NCBI GenBank assembly: GCA_020852815.1
Contig: JADZAN010000014.1
Span: 62,001-126,000 of the forward strand
Source: Gemmatimonadaceae bacterium
Lineage (GTDB): Bacteria; Gemmatimonadota; Gemmatimonadetes; Gemmatimonadales; Gemmatimonadaceae
DNA length: 64,000 bases
Direction: 5' to 3'
A program made the translations under genes and the position numbers. Below, piece by piece: positions 9,501 through 20,495 of this stretch. Numbering within the stretch: the stretch's first letter is position 1; the number at the start of each line of letters is the position of its first letter. The notes below the pieces were generated by a model. The model did no database searches and had not been told where the DNA came from. It saw nothing but the letters and a program-made list of their open reading frames with translations.

Positions 9501-9752
9501 TTACACCTGCGTTGCCTTCTCCGTCACCACGCGCACCTGGTTGTCCACGACCTGCAGGAAGCCGCCTTCCACCTCGAAGCTCCCCCTGGATCCATTGCTC
9601 CCCAGGCGCAGCGTCCCCTTCCCCAGGAGCGTCATCATGGGCGCGTGCGAGGTAAGGATCCCCACCTCGCCGTCGAACGCGGGGGCGACGAGCGAATCGA
9701 CCTCCCCCTCGAACAGCGTGCGCTCCGGCGAGATCACCGAGACCGTGAGCAT
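9501..9752 (-). CDS. atpC: F1 ATP synthase epsilon subunit (short form)
   Basis: Epsilon subunit of the central stalk, coupling gamma to the Fo ring. Eighty-three residues give only the N-terminal beta-sandwich (MLTVSVISPERTLFEGEVDS, SHAPMMTLLGKGTLRL, EGGFLQVVDNQVRVVTE). The two C-terminal helices that inhibit ATP hydrolysis in about 135-residue epsilons are absent. Short forms occur in several phyla, so this is probably not a truncation. ATG 9752 lies 3 bp after the atpD stop; an upstream extension would be an Arg-rich read-through of atpD. Confidence 0.9.
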   Translation of the reverse strand: MLTVSVISPERTLFEGEVDSLVAPAFDGEVGILTSHAPMMTLLGKGTLRLGSNGSRGSFEVEGGFLQVVDNQVRVVTEKATQV

Positions 9753-9754
9753 CG

Positions 9755-11299
<1,545 letters not shown>

Positions 11300-11370
11300 T
11301 CAGCACTCTTCCGGGCGTCGGGTCGCGTGAGGTGGCCGCGAGGCGGCGCTCCCGTCCCCCGTCCGCCCTT

Positions 11371-12231
11371 CTATTCCAGTGCGGCTGCGCCGCCCACGAT
11401 TTCCGCGATTTCCTGCGTGATTTGCGCCTGACGGGCACGGTTGTACGTGCGGCGATAGACGGAGAGCAGCTCGGTCGCGTTGTCGGTGGCGTTCTTCATG
11501 GCCGTGCGCCGGGCGCTGTGCTCGGCGGCGGCGGTTTCAACCAGCGTGCGATAGACCGCGTTGCGCACGTACGACGGGAGCAACTCGGTGAGGATCTCCT
11601 CGGCCGAGGGAAAGAGCAGGTAGTCCGGCGCGGCGCCCGTGCGCTTGGGCGGGACGACGGGGAGGACCTGCGCCGTGGTCGGCGGCGTGGAGAGGGCGGA
11701 CTTGAACTGGGCGTAGACGACGTAGACGGCATCGAGCGATCCGTCGATGAAGCGCGCCATCAGCGCGTCGACGAGCGATGCCGCATCGGCCGACGACGGG
11801 CGGTCGCTGATGTCGGTGCGCGCCACCGCCATCGCCTCGCCCACATAGCGGAAGAAGCCGATCCCCTTGCGCCCCGAGACGTGCAGCTCGGTCTCGATCC
11901 CCTGGGCACGCAGGCGTTGCAGCTGCGAGCGCGCTTCCTTGATGAGGTTCGAGTTGAAGGCGCCGGCGAGGCCGCGGTTGGAATTGATCAGGATCACCGC
12001 CGCCTTGCGCGGCCTCGACGGCTGGCGCAGTAGCGGGAAGCGCTCCGCCAGTTCGGGGGTGTACAGCGACGAGATGACGTCGGACAGCGCGTTCGCGTAG
12101 GGACGCGCCGCCTGCACGCGATCCTGCGCGCGCTTCATCTTCGACGTCGACACCATCTCCATGGTGCGCGTGATCTTCCGCGTGTTCTCGGTCGTGCGGA
12201 TGCGCGCCTTGAGTTCGCGACCTTTGGCCAT
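11371..12231 (-). CDS. atpG: F1 ATP synthase gamma subunit
   Basis: Rotating shaft of F1, 286 residues, normal length. The N-terminal coiled-coil helix is typical (ELKARIRTTENTRKITRTME, VSTSKMKRAQDR), and the C-terminal helix carries MKNATDNATELLSVYRRTYN and RQAQITQEIAEIVGGAAALE. The central Rossmann-like domain includes VILINSNRGLAGAFN. It lies between atpA and atpD in the usual A-G-D-C order. The ATG at 12231 follows a degenerate octamer tract. Confidence 0.97.
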   Translation of the reverse strand: MAKGRELKARIRTTENTRKITRTMEMVSTSKMKRAQDRVQAARPYANALSDVISSLYTPELAERFPLLRQPSRPRKAAVILINSNRGLAGAFNSNLIKEARSQLQRLRAQGIETELHVSGRKGIGFFRYVGEAMAVARTDISDRPSSADAASLVDALMARFIDGSLDAVYVVYAQFKSALSTPPTTAQVLPVVPPKRTGAAPDYLLFPSAEEILTELLPSYVRNAVYRTLVETAAAEHSARRTAMKNATDNATELLSVYRRTYNRARQAQITQEIAEIVGGAAALE

Positions 12232-12236
12232 GGCTT

Positions 12237-12275
12237 AGAAGACGAGATGACGATGGGACGAGGGAACGAGCGGTA
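12237..12275. repeat. Degenerate octamer tract between atpA and atpG
   Basis: On the transcript strand the spacer reads as about four decayed octamers (CTCGTTCC, CTCGTCCC, ATCGTCAT, CTCGTCTT) ending 6 bp before the atpG ATG. It is the decayed version of the element upstream of atpD and fliQ. Confidence 0.6.
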
Positions 12276-12278
12276 CCA

Positions 12279-13847
<1,569 letters not shown>

Positions 13848-13891
13848 AACGAGATCGGGGGCGTAGAAGGATCGAATTGACTCAGGTACAG

Positions 13892-13911
13892 CTTGTGAAA
13901 ATTATCACAAG
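13892..13911. promoter_or_regulatory. CRP/FNR-type palindrome upstream of atpA
   Basis: A perfect inverted repeat CTTGTGA-N6-TCACAAG; its core TGTGA-N6-TCACA equals the classical CRP half-site arrangement. It lies in a locally AT-rich patch. On the minus strand TTGAAT with a 17-nt spacer to TAATTT would put a -10 element inside the palindrome, so binding there would more likely repress than activate. It could instead be an RNA hairpin with a 6-nt loop. Confidence 0.55.
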
Positions 13912-13945
13912 GCTTGTCGGCATTCAAGCGAATCAGTAACCGCAT

Positions 13946-13992
13946 TTGGGGTCAGAGTCACCGAACCAAATTCTCGGTGACTCTGACCCCAA
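13946..13992. repeat. Perfect 19-bp inverted repeat, copy 1
   Basis: Arms 13946-13964 and 13974-13992 (TTGGGGTCAGAGTCACCGA and its complement) with a 9-nt loop ACCAAATTC. A second copy lies at 14110-14158, and the following 110 bp are also similar between copies, so the hairpin is part of a tandemly duplicated module of about 165 bp. The GGGGTCAGAGTC core resembles REP-like elements linked to IS200-type transposases (recollection, not checked). With copy 2 it would stop transcription from the AraC gene into atpA. The 13848-14224 gap holds no gene. Confidence 0.85.
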
Positions 13993-14109
13993 TTTGGCCG
14001 GCCCCGATTTGGCGCCCCATTCTGGCTCCAATCTCCCCCCCGCCCTCAGTTCACCCCACCCAGGCGCCCCCGTGGCACCGGACGGCTCCGCGCCTCTGGG
14101 CCCCGCGCA

Positions 14110-14158
14110 TTTGGGGTCAGAGTCACCGAACCACATTCTCGGTGACTCTGACCCCAAA
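14110..14158. repeat. Perfect 20-bp inverted repeat, copy 2
   Basis: Arms 14110-14129 and 14139-14158, loop ACCACATTC, one base different from copy 1. Flanking similarity continues rightward into the last codons of the AraC-type gene, suggesting the duplicated unit includes the end of that gene. Confidence 0.85.
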
Positions 14159-14224
14159 TTGGCGGACCCCGAATCGGCGCCCAAAACTGGCTCCAATCGT
14201 CCCCCCCCCCCCCGCCCCGCCCCC

Positions 14225-15067
14225 TCAGCTCACCCCGCCCCTGCGCCCCCGCACCGCCGGTCGGCTCCGCATCCGTCCGTGTGCGAATCGCTCGAACAGG
14301 TCCACCGTCCGCAGTCGCGCCAGCGACGACGGGCGGATCCCTACTATGCGCTGCGAGGTCGTGCTCAGGTGCGACGACGAGGCAAACCCCAGCACCCGCG
14401 CCACATCCCCCACGTCGTAGCCCGGGTTCTTCGACAACTCGGCGGCGGCGGCGAGGCGCACCAGGTCTATCACGCGCTTGAGGTTGGGAACCCCCGCCGC
14501 CCCGAATGCCCGCGACAGGTGCTCGCGCGTGACCCCCAGCTCCGCCGCCACCTCGTTCGTGTGGATCGGACGCCCGGCGTGCCCCACCAGCACTCGCCAC
14601 GAGTCGAGCCGCAGCGGCGTGTCCACCCGCAGCGATTCTGGCGGGACGGCCAGCGCATTCGCGAAGCGGGACGTGAACGCCCTCGGCGTCACCAGCTCCC
14701 GCAGCACGTGGTCGTCCACCCCCTCCACCAGCACCTCCGCGAAGTCGTACGCCGCGGCGCGCGCAGCAAGAGCGGCGTCGTTGGCCCGGAGCGGCGTGAG
14801 GGCAAAGAAGGGGGCACTCGGGAACTCGCGCGCCATGTCGACGGCAAGCATCACGTCCTCGGTCGCCCCCGCGAGATCGACGATGGCGGCGTCGACGAGC
14901 GAGGTACGGAAGCCGCGCTCAAACTCGCGAATGTTCCGCGCCAGCGTGAGTCGCGTGCGCCGGCGCGGGAAGGCGTCCTTCACCACCGCGCGCGCACGGT
15001 CGCGCGTGGCGAGTACGACGACGGCCAGGGGGACGACACTCTTCACGCGCGCTTCCGCCGGCGACAT
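14225..15067 (-). CDS. AraC-type regulator with degenerate receiver-like N terminus
   Basis: About 280 residues. The C-terminal two-thirds carries an AraC/XylS double helix-turn-helix (VAAELGVTREHLSRAFG; VARVLGFASSSHLSTTSQRI), so DNA binding is likely. The N-terminal 120 residues follow a receiver pattern (VVVLATRD, AAIVDLAG, FFALTPL), but the acidic pair that binds Mg is missing, so phosphorylation is doubtful. The tail is Arg-rich and overlaps the duplicated hairpin module. ATG 15067 is 6 bp from the NUDIX stop; in-frame sequence upstream overlaps the NUDIX gene and is not protein-like. Target genes unknown. Confidence 0.7.
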   Translation of the reverse strand: MSPAEARVKSVVPLAVVVLATRDRARAVVKDAFPRRRTRLTLARNIREFERGFRTSLVDAAIVDLAGATEDVMLAVDMAREFPSAPFFALTPLRANDAALAARAAAYDFAEVLVEGVDDHVLRELVTPRAFTSRFANALAVPPESLRVDTPLRLDSWRVLVGHAGRPIHTNEVAAELGVTREHLSRAFGAAGVPNLKRVIDLVRLAAAAELSKNPGYDVGDVARVLGFASSSHLSTTSQRIVGIRPSSLARLRTVDLFERFAHGRMRSRPAVRGRRGGVS

Positions 15068-15072
15068 GTGGG

Positions 15073-15555
15073 TCAGGAAGCGGCTGGAGGGATGACGGAA
15101 TCGTCGGCGGAATGCGTCTCGGCGACGATGCGCTCGTATGCCCGCTTGAGGACAGCGCGCGCATTCTCGTACGACACCAGCTCCGTGGCGCGATCGATCG
15201 GCTCCCACCGACAGGCCGTGATCCCCTCGTCGCGCTGGGGGAAGGTGACCGCGGTTGCCGACTCCATCAGGTAGAAGTGGCAGACCTTGTGGATCAACCG
15301 CCCGCGAAAGCGGAAGTACCAGTCGATGGTCTCGATCTCCCCGCGCAGGCGCAGGTCGGGGAGTCCGGTCTCCTCGGCAACCTCGCGCATCGCCGCGGTG
15401 TCGGCCGATTCACCTGGCTCCAGGTGCCCCTTGGGAAAGCCCCAGTTGCGATACGAGTCGCGAATAATGAGGAAGAGTGGGCGCCCATCCTCGATGCGCA
15501 CGACCACTCCTCCCGCCGAGACCTCCTCGCGCGCCCGTCCTCCCCCTGCGGCCAT
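15073..15555 (-). CDS. NUDIX hydrolase
   Basis: A 160-residue pyrophosphohydrolase of the NUDIX fold. The Nudix box is complete (GHLEPGESADTAAMREVAEE then TGL, matching GX5EX7REUXEEXGU), preceded by NWGFPK and followed by a beta-rich half (HKVCHFYLMES). The pattern resembles diadenosine-polyphosphate or general housecleaning Nudix enzymes; the substrate cannot be told. It starts 3 bp after the stop of the MlaF-like ATPase gene and is likely in one transcript with it and the AraC gene. Confidence 0.88.
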   Translation of the reverse strand: MAAGGGRAREEVSAGGVVVRIEDGRPLFLIIRDSYRNWGFPKGHLEPGESADTAAMREVAEETGLPDLRLRGEIETIDWYFRFRGRLIHKVCHFYLMESATAVTFPQRDEGITACRWEPIDRATELVSYENARAVLKRAYERIVAETHSADDSVIPPAAS

Positions 15556-15558
15556 GAG

Positions 15559-16314
15559 TCAGGGCACCTTGACTGGCTCGCTCTCGAGCTCGGGGCGTCC
15601 CTCGACGAACTGGCGCACGATGGGATCGGCCGAGTTGCGGATCTCGTCGACCGTCCCCACCTGGCGCACCCTCCCTTCGTACAGCATCGCGATCTTGCTC
15701 CCCACGTGATAGGCGCTGCGCATGTCGTGCGTGATCACGATGCTGGTGACGCCCAGCTTCTCGCGCATGCGCACCATCAACTCGTCGATGACTGCACTCG
15801 TCACCGGGTCGAGGCCCGTGGTCGGTTCATCGTAGAGGATGTACTTGGGACGCAGGGCAATGGCGCGCGCGAGTCCCACGCGCTTGCGCATCCCACCGGA
15901 GAGCTCGGCCGGGTACCGGTCCTGCACGTTAGGCAGATCGACCAGTTCGAGCACTTCCTGCACGCGCTCGCCGATTTCCCTTGGCGCGAGGAGTCCCTGC
16001 TTGCGCAGCCCCATCGCCACGTTTTCGCCGATGGTGAGAGAGTCGAAGAGCGCGGCGAACTGGAAGACGTAGCCGATCTTCGAGCGCAGGGCATACAGGT
16101 CGCGTCGCGACAGCTTCGGGACCTCGAGTCCATCGACGAAGACCGTGCCATCGTCCGGCTCGAGGAGTCCGACGATGTGCTTGATCGCGACCGACTTTCC
16201 GCTCCCCGAGTAGCCGATGATGACCATCGTCTCTCCCTCGGCCACGTCGAGCGAGAAGCCCTGGAGGACTTTCTTGGGGCCGAAGGACTTGTAGACGTTC
16301 TGGAGGGAAATCAC
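15559..16314 (-). CDS. MlaF-type ABC transporter ATP-binding protein
   Basis: ATPase of a lipid (MlaFEDB-like) importer or exporter, 251 residues. Walker A GYSGSGKS, Q-loop YVFQFAALFDSLTIGENVAM (the FQ..ALFDS..V pattern is typical of MlaF/Ttg2A), signature LSGGMRKR, Walker B ILYDEPTTGLDP and the H-switch VITHD are intact. The C-terminal tail is short. The usual neighbours MlaE permease and MlaD are absent within the window, so the partner genes lie elsewhere. The GTG start at 16314 follows an octamer/hairpin leader repeat. Confidence 0.88.
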   Translation of the reverse strand: MISLQNVYKSFGPKKVLQGFSLDVAEGETMVIIGYSGSGKSVAIKHIVGLLEPDDGTVFVDGLEVPKLSRRDLYALRSKIGYVFQFAALFDSLTIGENVAMGLRKQGLLAPREIGERVQEVLELVDLPNVQDRYPAELSGGMRKRVGLARAIALRPKYILYDEPTTGLDPVTSAVIDELMVRMREKLGVTSIVITHDMRSAYHVGSKIAMLYEGRVRQVGTVDEIRNSADPIVRQFVEGRPELESEPVKVP

Positions 16315-16321
16315 TTAGGGG

Positions 16322-16378
16322 CAGAAGACGAGAAGACGAGAAGACGAGAAGCCTGCCCCAGCGAAGGCTGGGGACGAG
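16322..16378. repeat. Hairpin plus octamer leader repeat before the MlaF-like gene
   Basis: Read on the gene's strand: a hairpin CCCCAGC-CTTC-GCTGGGG, then about three CTCGTCTT octamers, then the GTG start of the ABC gene 8 bp later. It has the same layout as the elements before the FkbM gene (32983-33090) and fliQ (56996-57060). Confidence 0.88.
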
Positions 16379-16510
16379 ACGCGGCGACGGGGGCACAATC
16401 GCAATCAACAGCATGAATGTGAGCTGCGAAAGGGGAGCATCGTCATGCGGTGCGTCGTGGCGTGCGAGTAAGTGCGCGCTCATGCGCGAATGGTGCGCGC
16501 GGGGGGATGG

Positions 16511-16549
16511 GGAGAAACGAAACGGGCGAGCCGGTGAGGGCTCGCCCGT
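16511..16549 (-). terminator. Terminator of the sigma-70 gene
   Basis: An 11-bp perfect stem (plus 16522-16532 with 16539-16549) is followed on the minus transcript by TTCGTTTCTCC, a T-rich tail. It lies 25 bp after the sigma factor stop. Confidence 0.8.
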
Positions 16550-16573
16550 GGCGAAGAGCTTCGTGCGTGTGGG

Positions 16574-17461
16574 TCAGGCGGCGAAGCTGGAGAGGGCGCG
16601 CCCGACATCGCCTTCGCGAAGGCGCTTGAGGGCACGGTCACGCAGCTGGCGCACGCGCTCGCGGGTGACGCCGAGCATGGAGCCGATTTCCTCGAGCGTG
16701 TGCTCGCGTCCGCCCTCGAGCCCGAAGTAGAGACGCAGGACCTTCGCGTCGCGCGGCGGGAGGGTGGAGAGGGCAAGCTCGATTTCGTCGGTGAGGAAGC
16801 GGTTCATCGCTTCCTCTTCCGTGTCGGGCATCTCATCGGCGACGAAGCGCTCGATGAGGGCGCGATCGCCTTCGGGATCCATCGGCGCGTCGAGACGCAC
16901 ATCGCCAGTGTTGAGCGCGGCGAGCGACTGCACGACATCGACCGACAGGCCGGTGAGCTGCGAGAGTTCTTCTGGCGTGGGTTCGCGGCGGAGCTTCTGG
17001 CGGAGGATCTCGGAGGCCTTGATGATGCGCGAGAGGTCGGCGGTCCGGTTGAGCGGAACGCGCACGGTGCGTCCCTGGCGCGCGAGCGACGACAGGATGG
17101 CCTGGCGAATCCACCAGACGGCGTACGAGATGAACTTCACGCCCTGGTCCGGATCGAACTTCCGGGCAGCGGTGAGGAGCCCGACGTTCCCTTCACCGAT
17201 GAGGTCGATGAGCGGGAGGCCGCGGTTCTGGTACTTCTTCGCGACGGAGATGACGAAGCGAAGGTTGCGCTTGACGAGTTCCTGCAGGGCATCCTGGTCG
17301 CCCGCGCGGATCTTGCGGGCGAGTTCGATCTCCTCCGCCGCCTTGAGCAGCGGGTAGGTGCTCACCTCGTAGAGGTACTGGTCGAGAATGTCGCGCTCCG
17401 GCTCGCTGGGGGCGATCCCCTGCGGGGTCGTCCGGCGGCGGCGGCGCTTGACGTCAGTCAT
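16574..17461 (-). CDS. Sigma-70 family RNA polymerase sigma factor (RpoD/SigA-like)
   Basis: A 295-residue compact group 1/2 sigma factor, similar in length to the Bacteroidetes primary sigma. Region 1.2/2 (DILDQYLYEVSTYPLLKAAE, RNLRFVISVAKKYQNRG, DLIGEGNVGLLTAARKFD, FISYAVWWIRQAI), region 3 (RTVRVPLNRT, EPTPEELSQLTG) and region 4 (LRLYFGLEGGREHTLEEIGS, VTRERVRQLRDRALKRLR) are all present. Whether it is the principal sigma or an alternative one cannot be decided from this window. Upstream of ATG 17461 the transcript has GAGGA at a loose spacing. It is transcribed away from the tRNA cluster. Confidence 0.93.
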   Translation of the reverse strand: MTDVKRRRRRTTPQGIAPSEPERDILDQYLYEVSTYPLLKAAEEIELARKIRAGDQDALQELVKRNLRFVISVAKKYQNRGLPLIDLIGEGNVGLLTAARKFDPDQGVKFISYAVWWIRQAILSSLARQGRTVRVPLNRTADLSRIIKASEILRQKLRREPTPEELSQLTGLSVDVVQSLAALNTGDVRLDAPMDPEGDRALIERFVADEMPDTEEEAMNRFLTDEIELALSTLPPRDAKVLRLYFGLEGGREHTLEEIGSMLGVTRERVRQLRDRALKRLREGDVGRALSSFAA

Positions 17462-17722
17462 TGAAGAAAGTCCTCGGGGACTTGGCGTTTATGAAAAATC
17501 GCGCGGCGCGAAGTCGCTGCCGTGCGGAGAACATCGTGAAGGACCGACGCCGACCACTCGTACGATCGAAAGGCCTCTTGCCACCCCAGTTTCGTCACTG
17601 CGCGCACGTGTTCCGACTTGCATCATTCACGGCTGCCGGACGTCGGCGCGTGAGGCTAACACAGGAGTGGAAAAAGTCGCTGCAAAATACGGATCGATGG
17701 CGAATTCGCCAGAGTGGATTTC
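17462..17722. other. Divergent intergenic region, sigma factor / tRNA cluster
   Basis: No gene is seen. The minus strand has TTGCAG-N17-GTGTTA as a weak promoter candidate for the sigma gene; the rest is featureless apart from the tRNA promoter at its right end. Confidence 0.4.
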
Positions 17723-17751
17723 TTGACATCACTACTACTCCCGGATACACT
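17723..17751 (+). promoter_or_regulatory. Sigma-70 promoter of the tRNA cluster
   Basis: TTGACA at 17723-17728, a 17-nt spacer and TACACT at 17746-17751; the -35 is a perfect consensus and the spacing ideal. The first tRNA begins 61 bp downstream. Confidence 0.85.
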
Positions 17752-17812
17752 TCCCGGTTCCTGAAAGCAGGGCTGGCTAGCACGCAAGCGCGGGTATGGC
17801 GAGTCTGCGAAC

Positions 17813-17885
<73 letters not shown>

Positions 17886-18072
17886 TGGTCGAAGCAGCGA
17901 GACGTCTCGACCTGGAATGGCACGACGATCAACGTTCGTCAGCATTGGTTGCAGCTCACGAAGGCGGACGTCGGCCAGTGGTTCGGAACGGATGCGCAGT
18001 GATCGGGCAGTGATCGGTTGGTCTGCGTCGTCGACGCGAAGGGTTGCCAGAGACCGGCCGTACGTGGGGTTC

Positions 18073-18145
18073 GCGGGAATAGCTCAGTTGGTAGAGCACA
18101 ACCTTGCCAAGGTTGGGGTCGCGGGTTCGAGTCCCGTTTCCCGCT
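18073..18145 (+). tRNA. tRNA-Gly (GCC)
   Basis: 73 nt. Acceptor GCGGGAA/TTCCCGC; anticodon stem CAACC/GGTTG with loop TTGCCAA, anticodon GCC; T-loop GTTCGAGTC. CCA is not encoded; the discriminator is T. Confidence 0.96.
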
Positions 18146-18232
18146 TCTCAGCGCAACGCCAGCACGTGAAGGGGCATTAGGAGCAGTAACGTGCGAGGCC
18201 GGTGAAATGTTGCCGGTGGCATGCGGTGAATC

Positions 18233-18306
18233 GGGCGGTTAGCTCAGTTGGTTAGAGCGCCACGTTGACATCGTGGAGGTCACAAGTTCGAGTCTTGTAC
18301 CGCCCA
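18233..18306 (+). tRNA. tRNA-Val (GAC)
   Basis: 74 nt. Acceptor GGGCGGT/ACCGCCC; anticodon stem CCACG/CGTGG with loop TTGACAT, anticodon GAC; T-loop GTTCGAGTC. CCA is not encoded. Confidence 0.96.
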
Positions 18307-18445
18307 TACGCCTCCGGCCGCGCCGGGGGCGTTGGTTTTTCCTGGGACGGGCTTTCGGTGGCGCGCGGGGGGAGGTGGCGCGCGGGAGTTCACACTCACC
18401 CGTCGATCATCCAAGTACGCTGTGAGCATTCGCTCGGAGTGTCAC

Positions 18446-18474
18446 TTGACGGCCTACAGGGGGGTGTCTACCTT
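18446..18474 (+). promoter_or_regulatory. Second sigma-70 promoter within the tRNA cluster
   Basis: TTGACG (18446-18451), 17-nt spacer, TACCTT (18469-18474), 77 bp before tRNA-Arg. The 244-bp gap between tRNA-Val and tRNA-Arg holds nothing else visible. Confidence 0.55.
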
Positions 18475-18550
18475 CCGCGTTCTTCCGCCGGGCCGAGGCT
18501 TGGAACGGTTGGAAAGCCGCAGGCGATGGTGTTGTAAGCGCTGATGGTGA

Positions 18551-18624
18551 GCGCCCTTAGCTCAATTGGATAGAGCATCTGACTACGGATCAGAAGGTTG
18601 GGAGTTCGAGTCTCTCAGGGCGCA
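18551..18624 (+). tRNA. tRNA-Arg (ACG)
   Basis: 74 nt. Acceptor GCGCCCT/AGGGCGC; anticodon stem TCTGA/TCAGA with loop CTACGGA, anticodon ACG (A34 expected to be edited to inosine by TadA). CCA is not encoded. Confidence 0.96.
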
Positions 18625-18661
18625 TACATCACCCGGCAGGAATGGGCAGTCCGGCAGTATT

Positions 18662-18735
18662 CGGGGCGTAGCGTAGCCCGGTAGCGCGCCTGCTTCGGGA
18701 GCAGGAGGTCGCTGGTTCAAATCCAGTCGCCCCGA
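18662..18735 (+). tRNA. tRNA-Pro (CGG)
   Basis: 74 nt. Acceptor CGGGGCG/CGCCCCG; anticodon stem CCTGC/GCAGG with loop TTCGGGA, anticodon CGG; T-loop GTTCAAATC. CCA is not encoded. Confidence 0.96.
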
Positions 18736-18754
18736 CTAGTACCGCAGACAACTC

Positions 18755-18787
18755 AAGCGCCCGGTTCCGACTCGGAACCGGGCGCTT
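18755..18787. terminator. Terminator after the tRNA cluster
   Basis: A perfect 15-bp stem (18755-18769 with 18773-18787) and a 3-nt loop; the plus-strand tail is CTGCATTCC. It lies between the tRNAs and the converging cheB, so it may work in both directions. Confidence 0.75.
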
Positions 18788-18853
18788 CTGCATTCCACTC
18801 CCAGCCCAGACTGGTGCAAACCCGCTCAGCCCCGCCCAGCGGGCTCGCGTCCC

Positions 18854-19942
18854 CTACCCCGCCACCACGGGCACCGGCGGGTCCACCGGCACGGCGAGCG
18901 GCGTTCGGGTGGGTCCGCTGACCGCGCTCAAGATCGCCTCGGCCACCTCGTCCAGCGCACGCACCTCACACGCCGCCTCCATCTCGATCGCTGCGCGCGG
19001 CATGCCGAACACGACCGACGTTGCCTCATCCTGGGCGATGGTCCAGGCACCGGCGCCACGCATGGACAGCATCCCCCTCGCGCCATCTTCGCCCATCCCG
19101 GTGAGGATGGCGCCAACCGCGTTGCGCCCGGCGGCCTTGGCCACGGACTGGAACATCACGTCGACGGCGGGGCGCTGGTGGTGCACGAGCGGGCCGTCCT
19201 TGACGCGCGCGATCCACTGCGCGCCGCTGCGCTGCACCAGCAAGTGATAGTTGCCGGGCGCGATGAGGGCGAGACCCGGCGTGATGACCTCACCGTCGCG
19301 CGCCTCGCGCACGGTGACGGCGCACTGCTGGTCGAGTCGGTTGGCAAACGACGCCGTGAATCCGGCGGGCATGTGCTGCGTGATCACGGTGCCCGGGGCG
19401 TTGGCGGGAAAGCGCCGCAGCACATGCTCGATGGCTCCGGTGCCGCCGGTGGAGGCGCCGATGGCAATGAGGCGATCGGTGGTGCGGAGCTGTCCGATCT
19501 GCGCCACGGGGGGTTGGCTGCGCACAGCAACGGGCTCGCGCCGGGTGAGCCTGGCGCGCGAGGCGGCGCGCACGGCGGCCACGAGATGGCGCTCGACGTC
19601 GGGCACGGAATACTGCGTTCCGGGTTTCGGCACCACGTCGACGGCGCCGAGGGCGAGCGCGCGCACCGCCGCTTCGGAGTGTTTGGGGGTGAGGGAGGAG
19701 ACGATGATGACCGGGAGGGGATAGTGCTGCATGAGGCGCTCGAGGAACGAGAGCCCATCCATGCGCGGCATCTCGACGTCGAGGGTGACGACGTCGGGGC
19801 GCAGCGCGATGATCTTGTCGCGCGCCACGTAGGGATCGATGGCGGTCCCGACGACCTCGATGTCGGGGTATCGCGACAGCCCTTCGCTCAGCGCCTTCCG
19901 GACAACGGCGGAGTCATCGACGACGAGGACACGAATCGGCAT
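18854..19942 (-). CDS. cheB: Chemotaxis protein-glutamate methylesterase CheB
   Basis: Removes methyl groups from and deamidates chemoreceptors once phosphorylated by CheA. About 362 residues: a receiver domain (MPIRVLVVDDSAVVRKAL, phospho-Asp near 55 in TLDVEMPR), a linker, and a CheB esterase domain with the nucleophile Ser in GASTGGTGAIEHVL, His in ITQHMPAGF and Asp in TGMGEDGARG. ATG 19942 was chosen because the receiver starts there; upstream in-frame sequence overlaps the cheX region and is not protein-like. It is the last gene of the cheA-W-R-D-RR-cheX-cheB run. Confidence 0.95.
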   Translation of the reverse strand: MPIRVLVVDDSAVVRKALSEGLSRYPDIEVVGTAIDPYVARDKIIALRPDVVTLDVEMPRMDGLSFLERLMQHYPLPVIIVSSLTPKHSEAAVRALALGAVDVVPKPGTQYSVPDVERHLVAAVRAASRARLTRREPVAVRSQPPVAQIGQLRTTDRLIAIGASTGGTGAIEHVLRRFPANAPGTVITQHMPAGFTASFANRLDQQCAVTVREARDGEVITPGLALIAPGNYHLLVQRSGAQWIARVKDGPLVHHQRPAVDVMFQSVAKAAGRNAVGAILTGMGEDGARGMLSMRGAGAWTIAQDEATSVVFGMPRAAIEMEAACEVRALDEVAEAILSAVSGPTRTPLAVPVDPPVPVVAG

Positions 19943-20024
19943 GTGCCAGTGGGGAGTCGAGCGCGGTCGCCAGCGGGCGCCCGGGTACGGTGCGTCAATG
20001 CGGAGTGATCGGGGCGGCGGGTGC

Positions 20025-20495
20025 TCAGTGCGCGGGGAGCATGACGAGTCCGACGTCGGCGCGCCCGCCTTCGACGTCGAGCCGAACGCGCGCGGTAACG
20101 GATCCGAGGACGTCGACGGCATCGTCCCACGAGCGGTACGGCTGCGGAACGCCAAGGGCGAAGACGGCGGCGGGGCCGACGATGCGCGGGAGGACGTTTC
20201 CGCAGATGACGTTGGCGGTCTCGCCGAGCGCGTCCTGCTGGTCGCCGCCGGCGACCGTTTCGTCGAGGCCCAGCATGTTGCCCGCGAGTTCGGCGAGGAT
20301 CCCTCCCGACAGTTGCAAGATCACGCCGCCGTGTGCGGGGCCGCTGAAGGCGACGGCCACGATCCCGTCCACCGCGTCGGCGGGGACGTGGTCGGCCACG
20401 CCCGGCTCGGCGAGGAGATAGCCGAGTCGCTCGAAGGTCTCTCCGGCGGCTTCCGCGAGCTGTGAGGCGAGGGTGGAGGCGATGATCTCAGGCAT
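20025..20495 (-). CDS. cheX: CheX-type chemotaxis phosphatase
   Basis: CheC/CheX-family phosphatase acting on phosphorylated CheY-like receivers. 156 residues with one active-site helix carrying the ExxN pattern (ALGETANVICGNVLPRI) and a GGVILQLSGG strand segment; a single such motif points to CheX rather than two-motif CheC. The ATG at 20495 overlaps the end of the upstream receiver gene by 8 bp. CheZ is also encoded in this window, so two unrelated phosphatase types coexist. Confidence 0.75.
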   Translation of the reverse strand: MPEIIASTLASQLAEAAGETFERLGYLLAEPGVADHVPADAVDGIVAVAFSGPAHGGVILQLSGGILAELAGNMLGLDETVAGGDQQDALGETANVICGNVLPRIVGPAAVFALGVPQPYRSWDDAVDVLGSVTARVRLDVEGGRADVGLVMLPAH

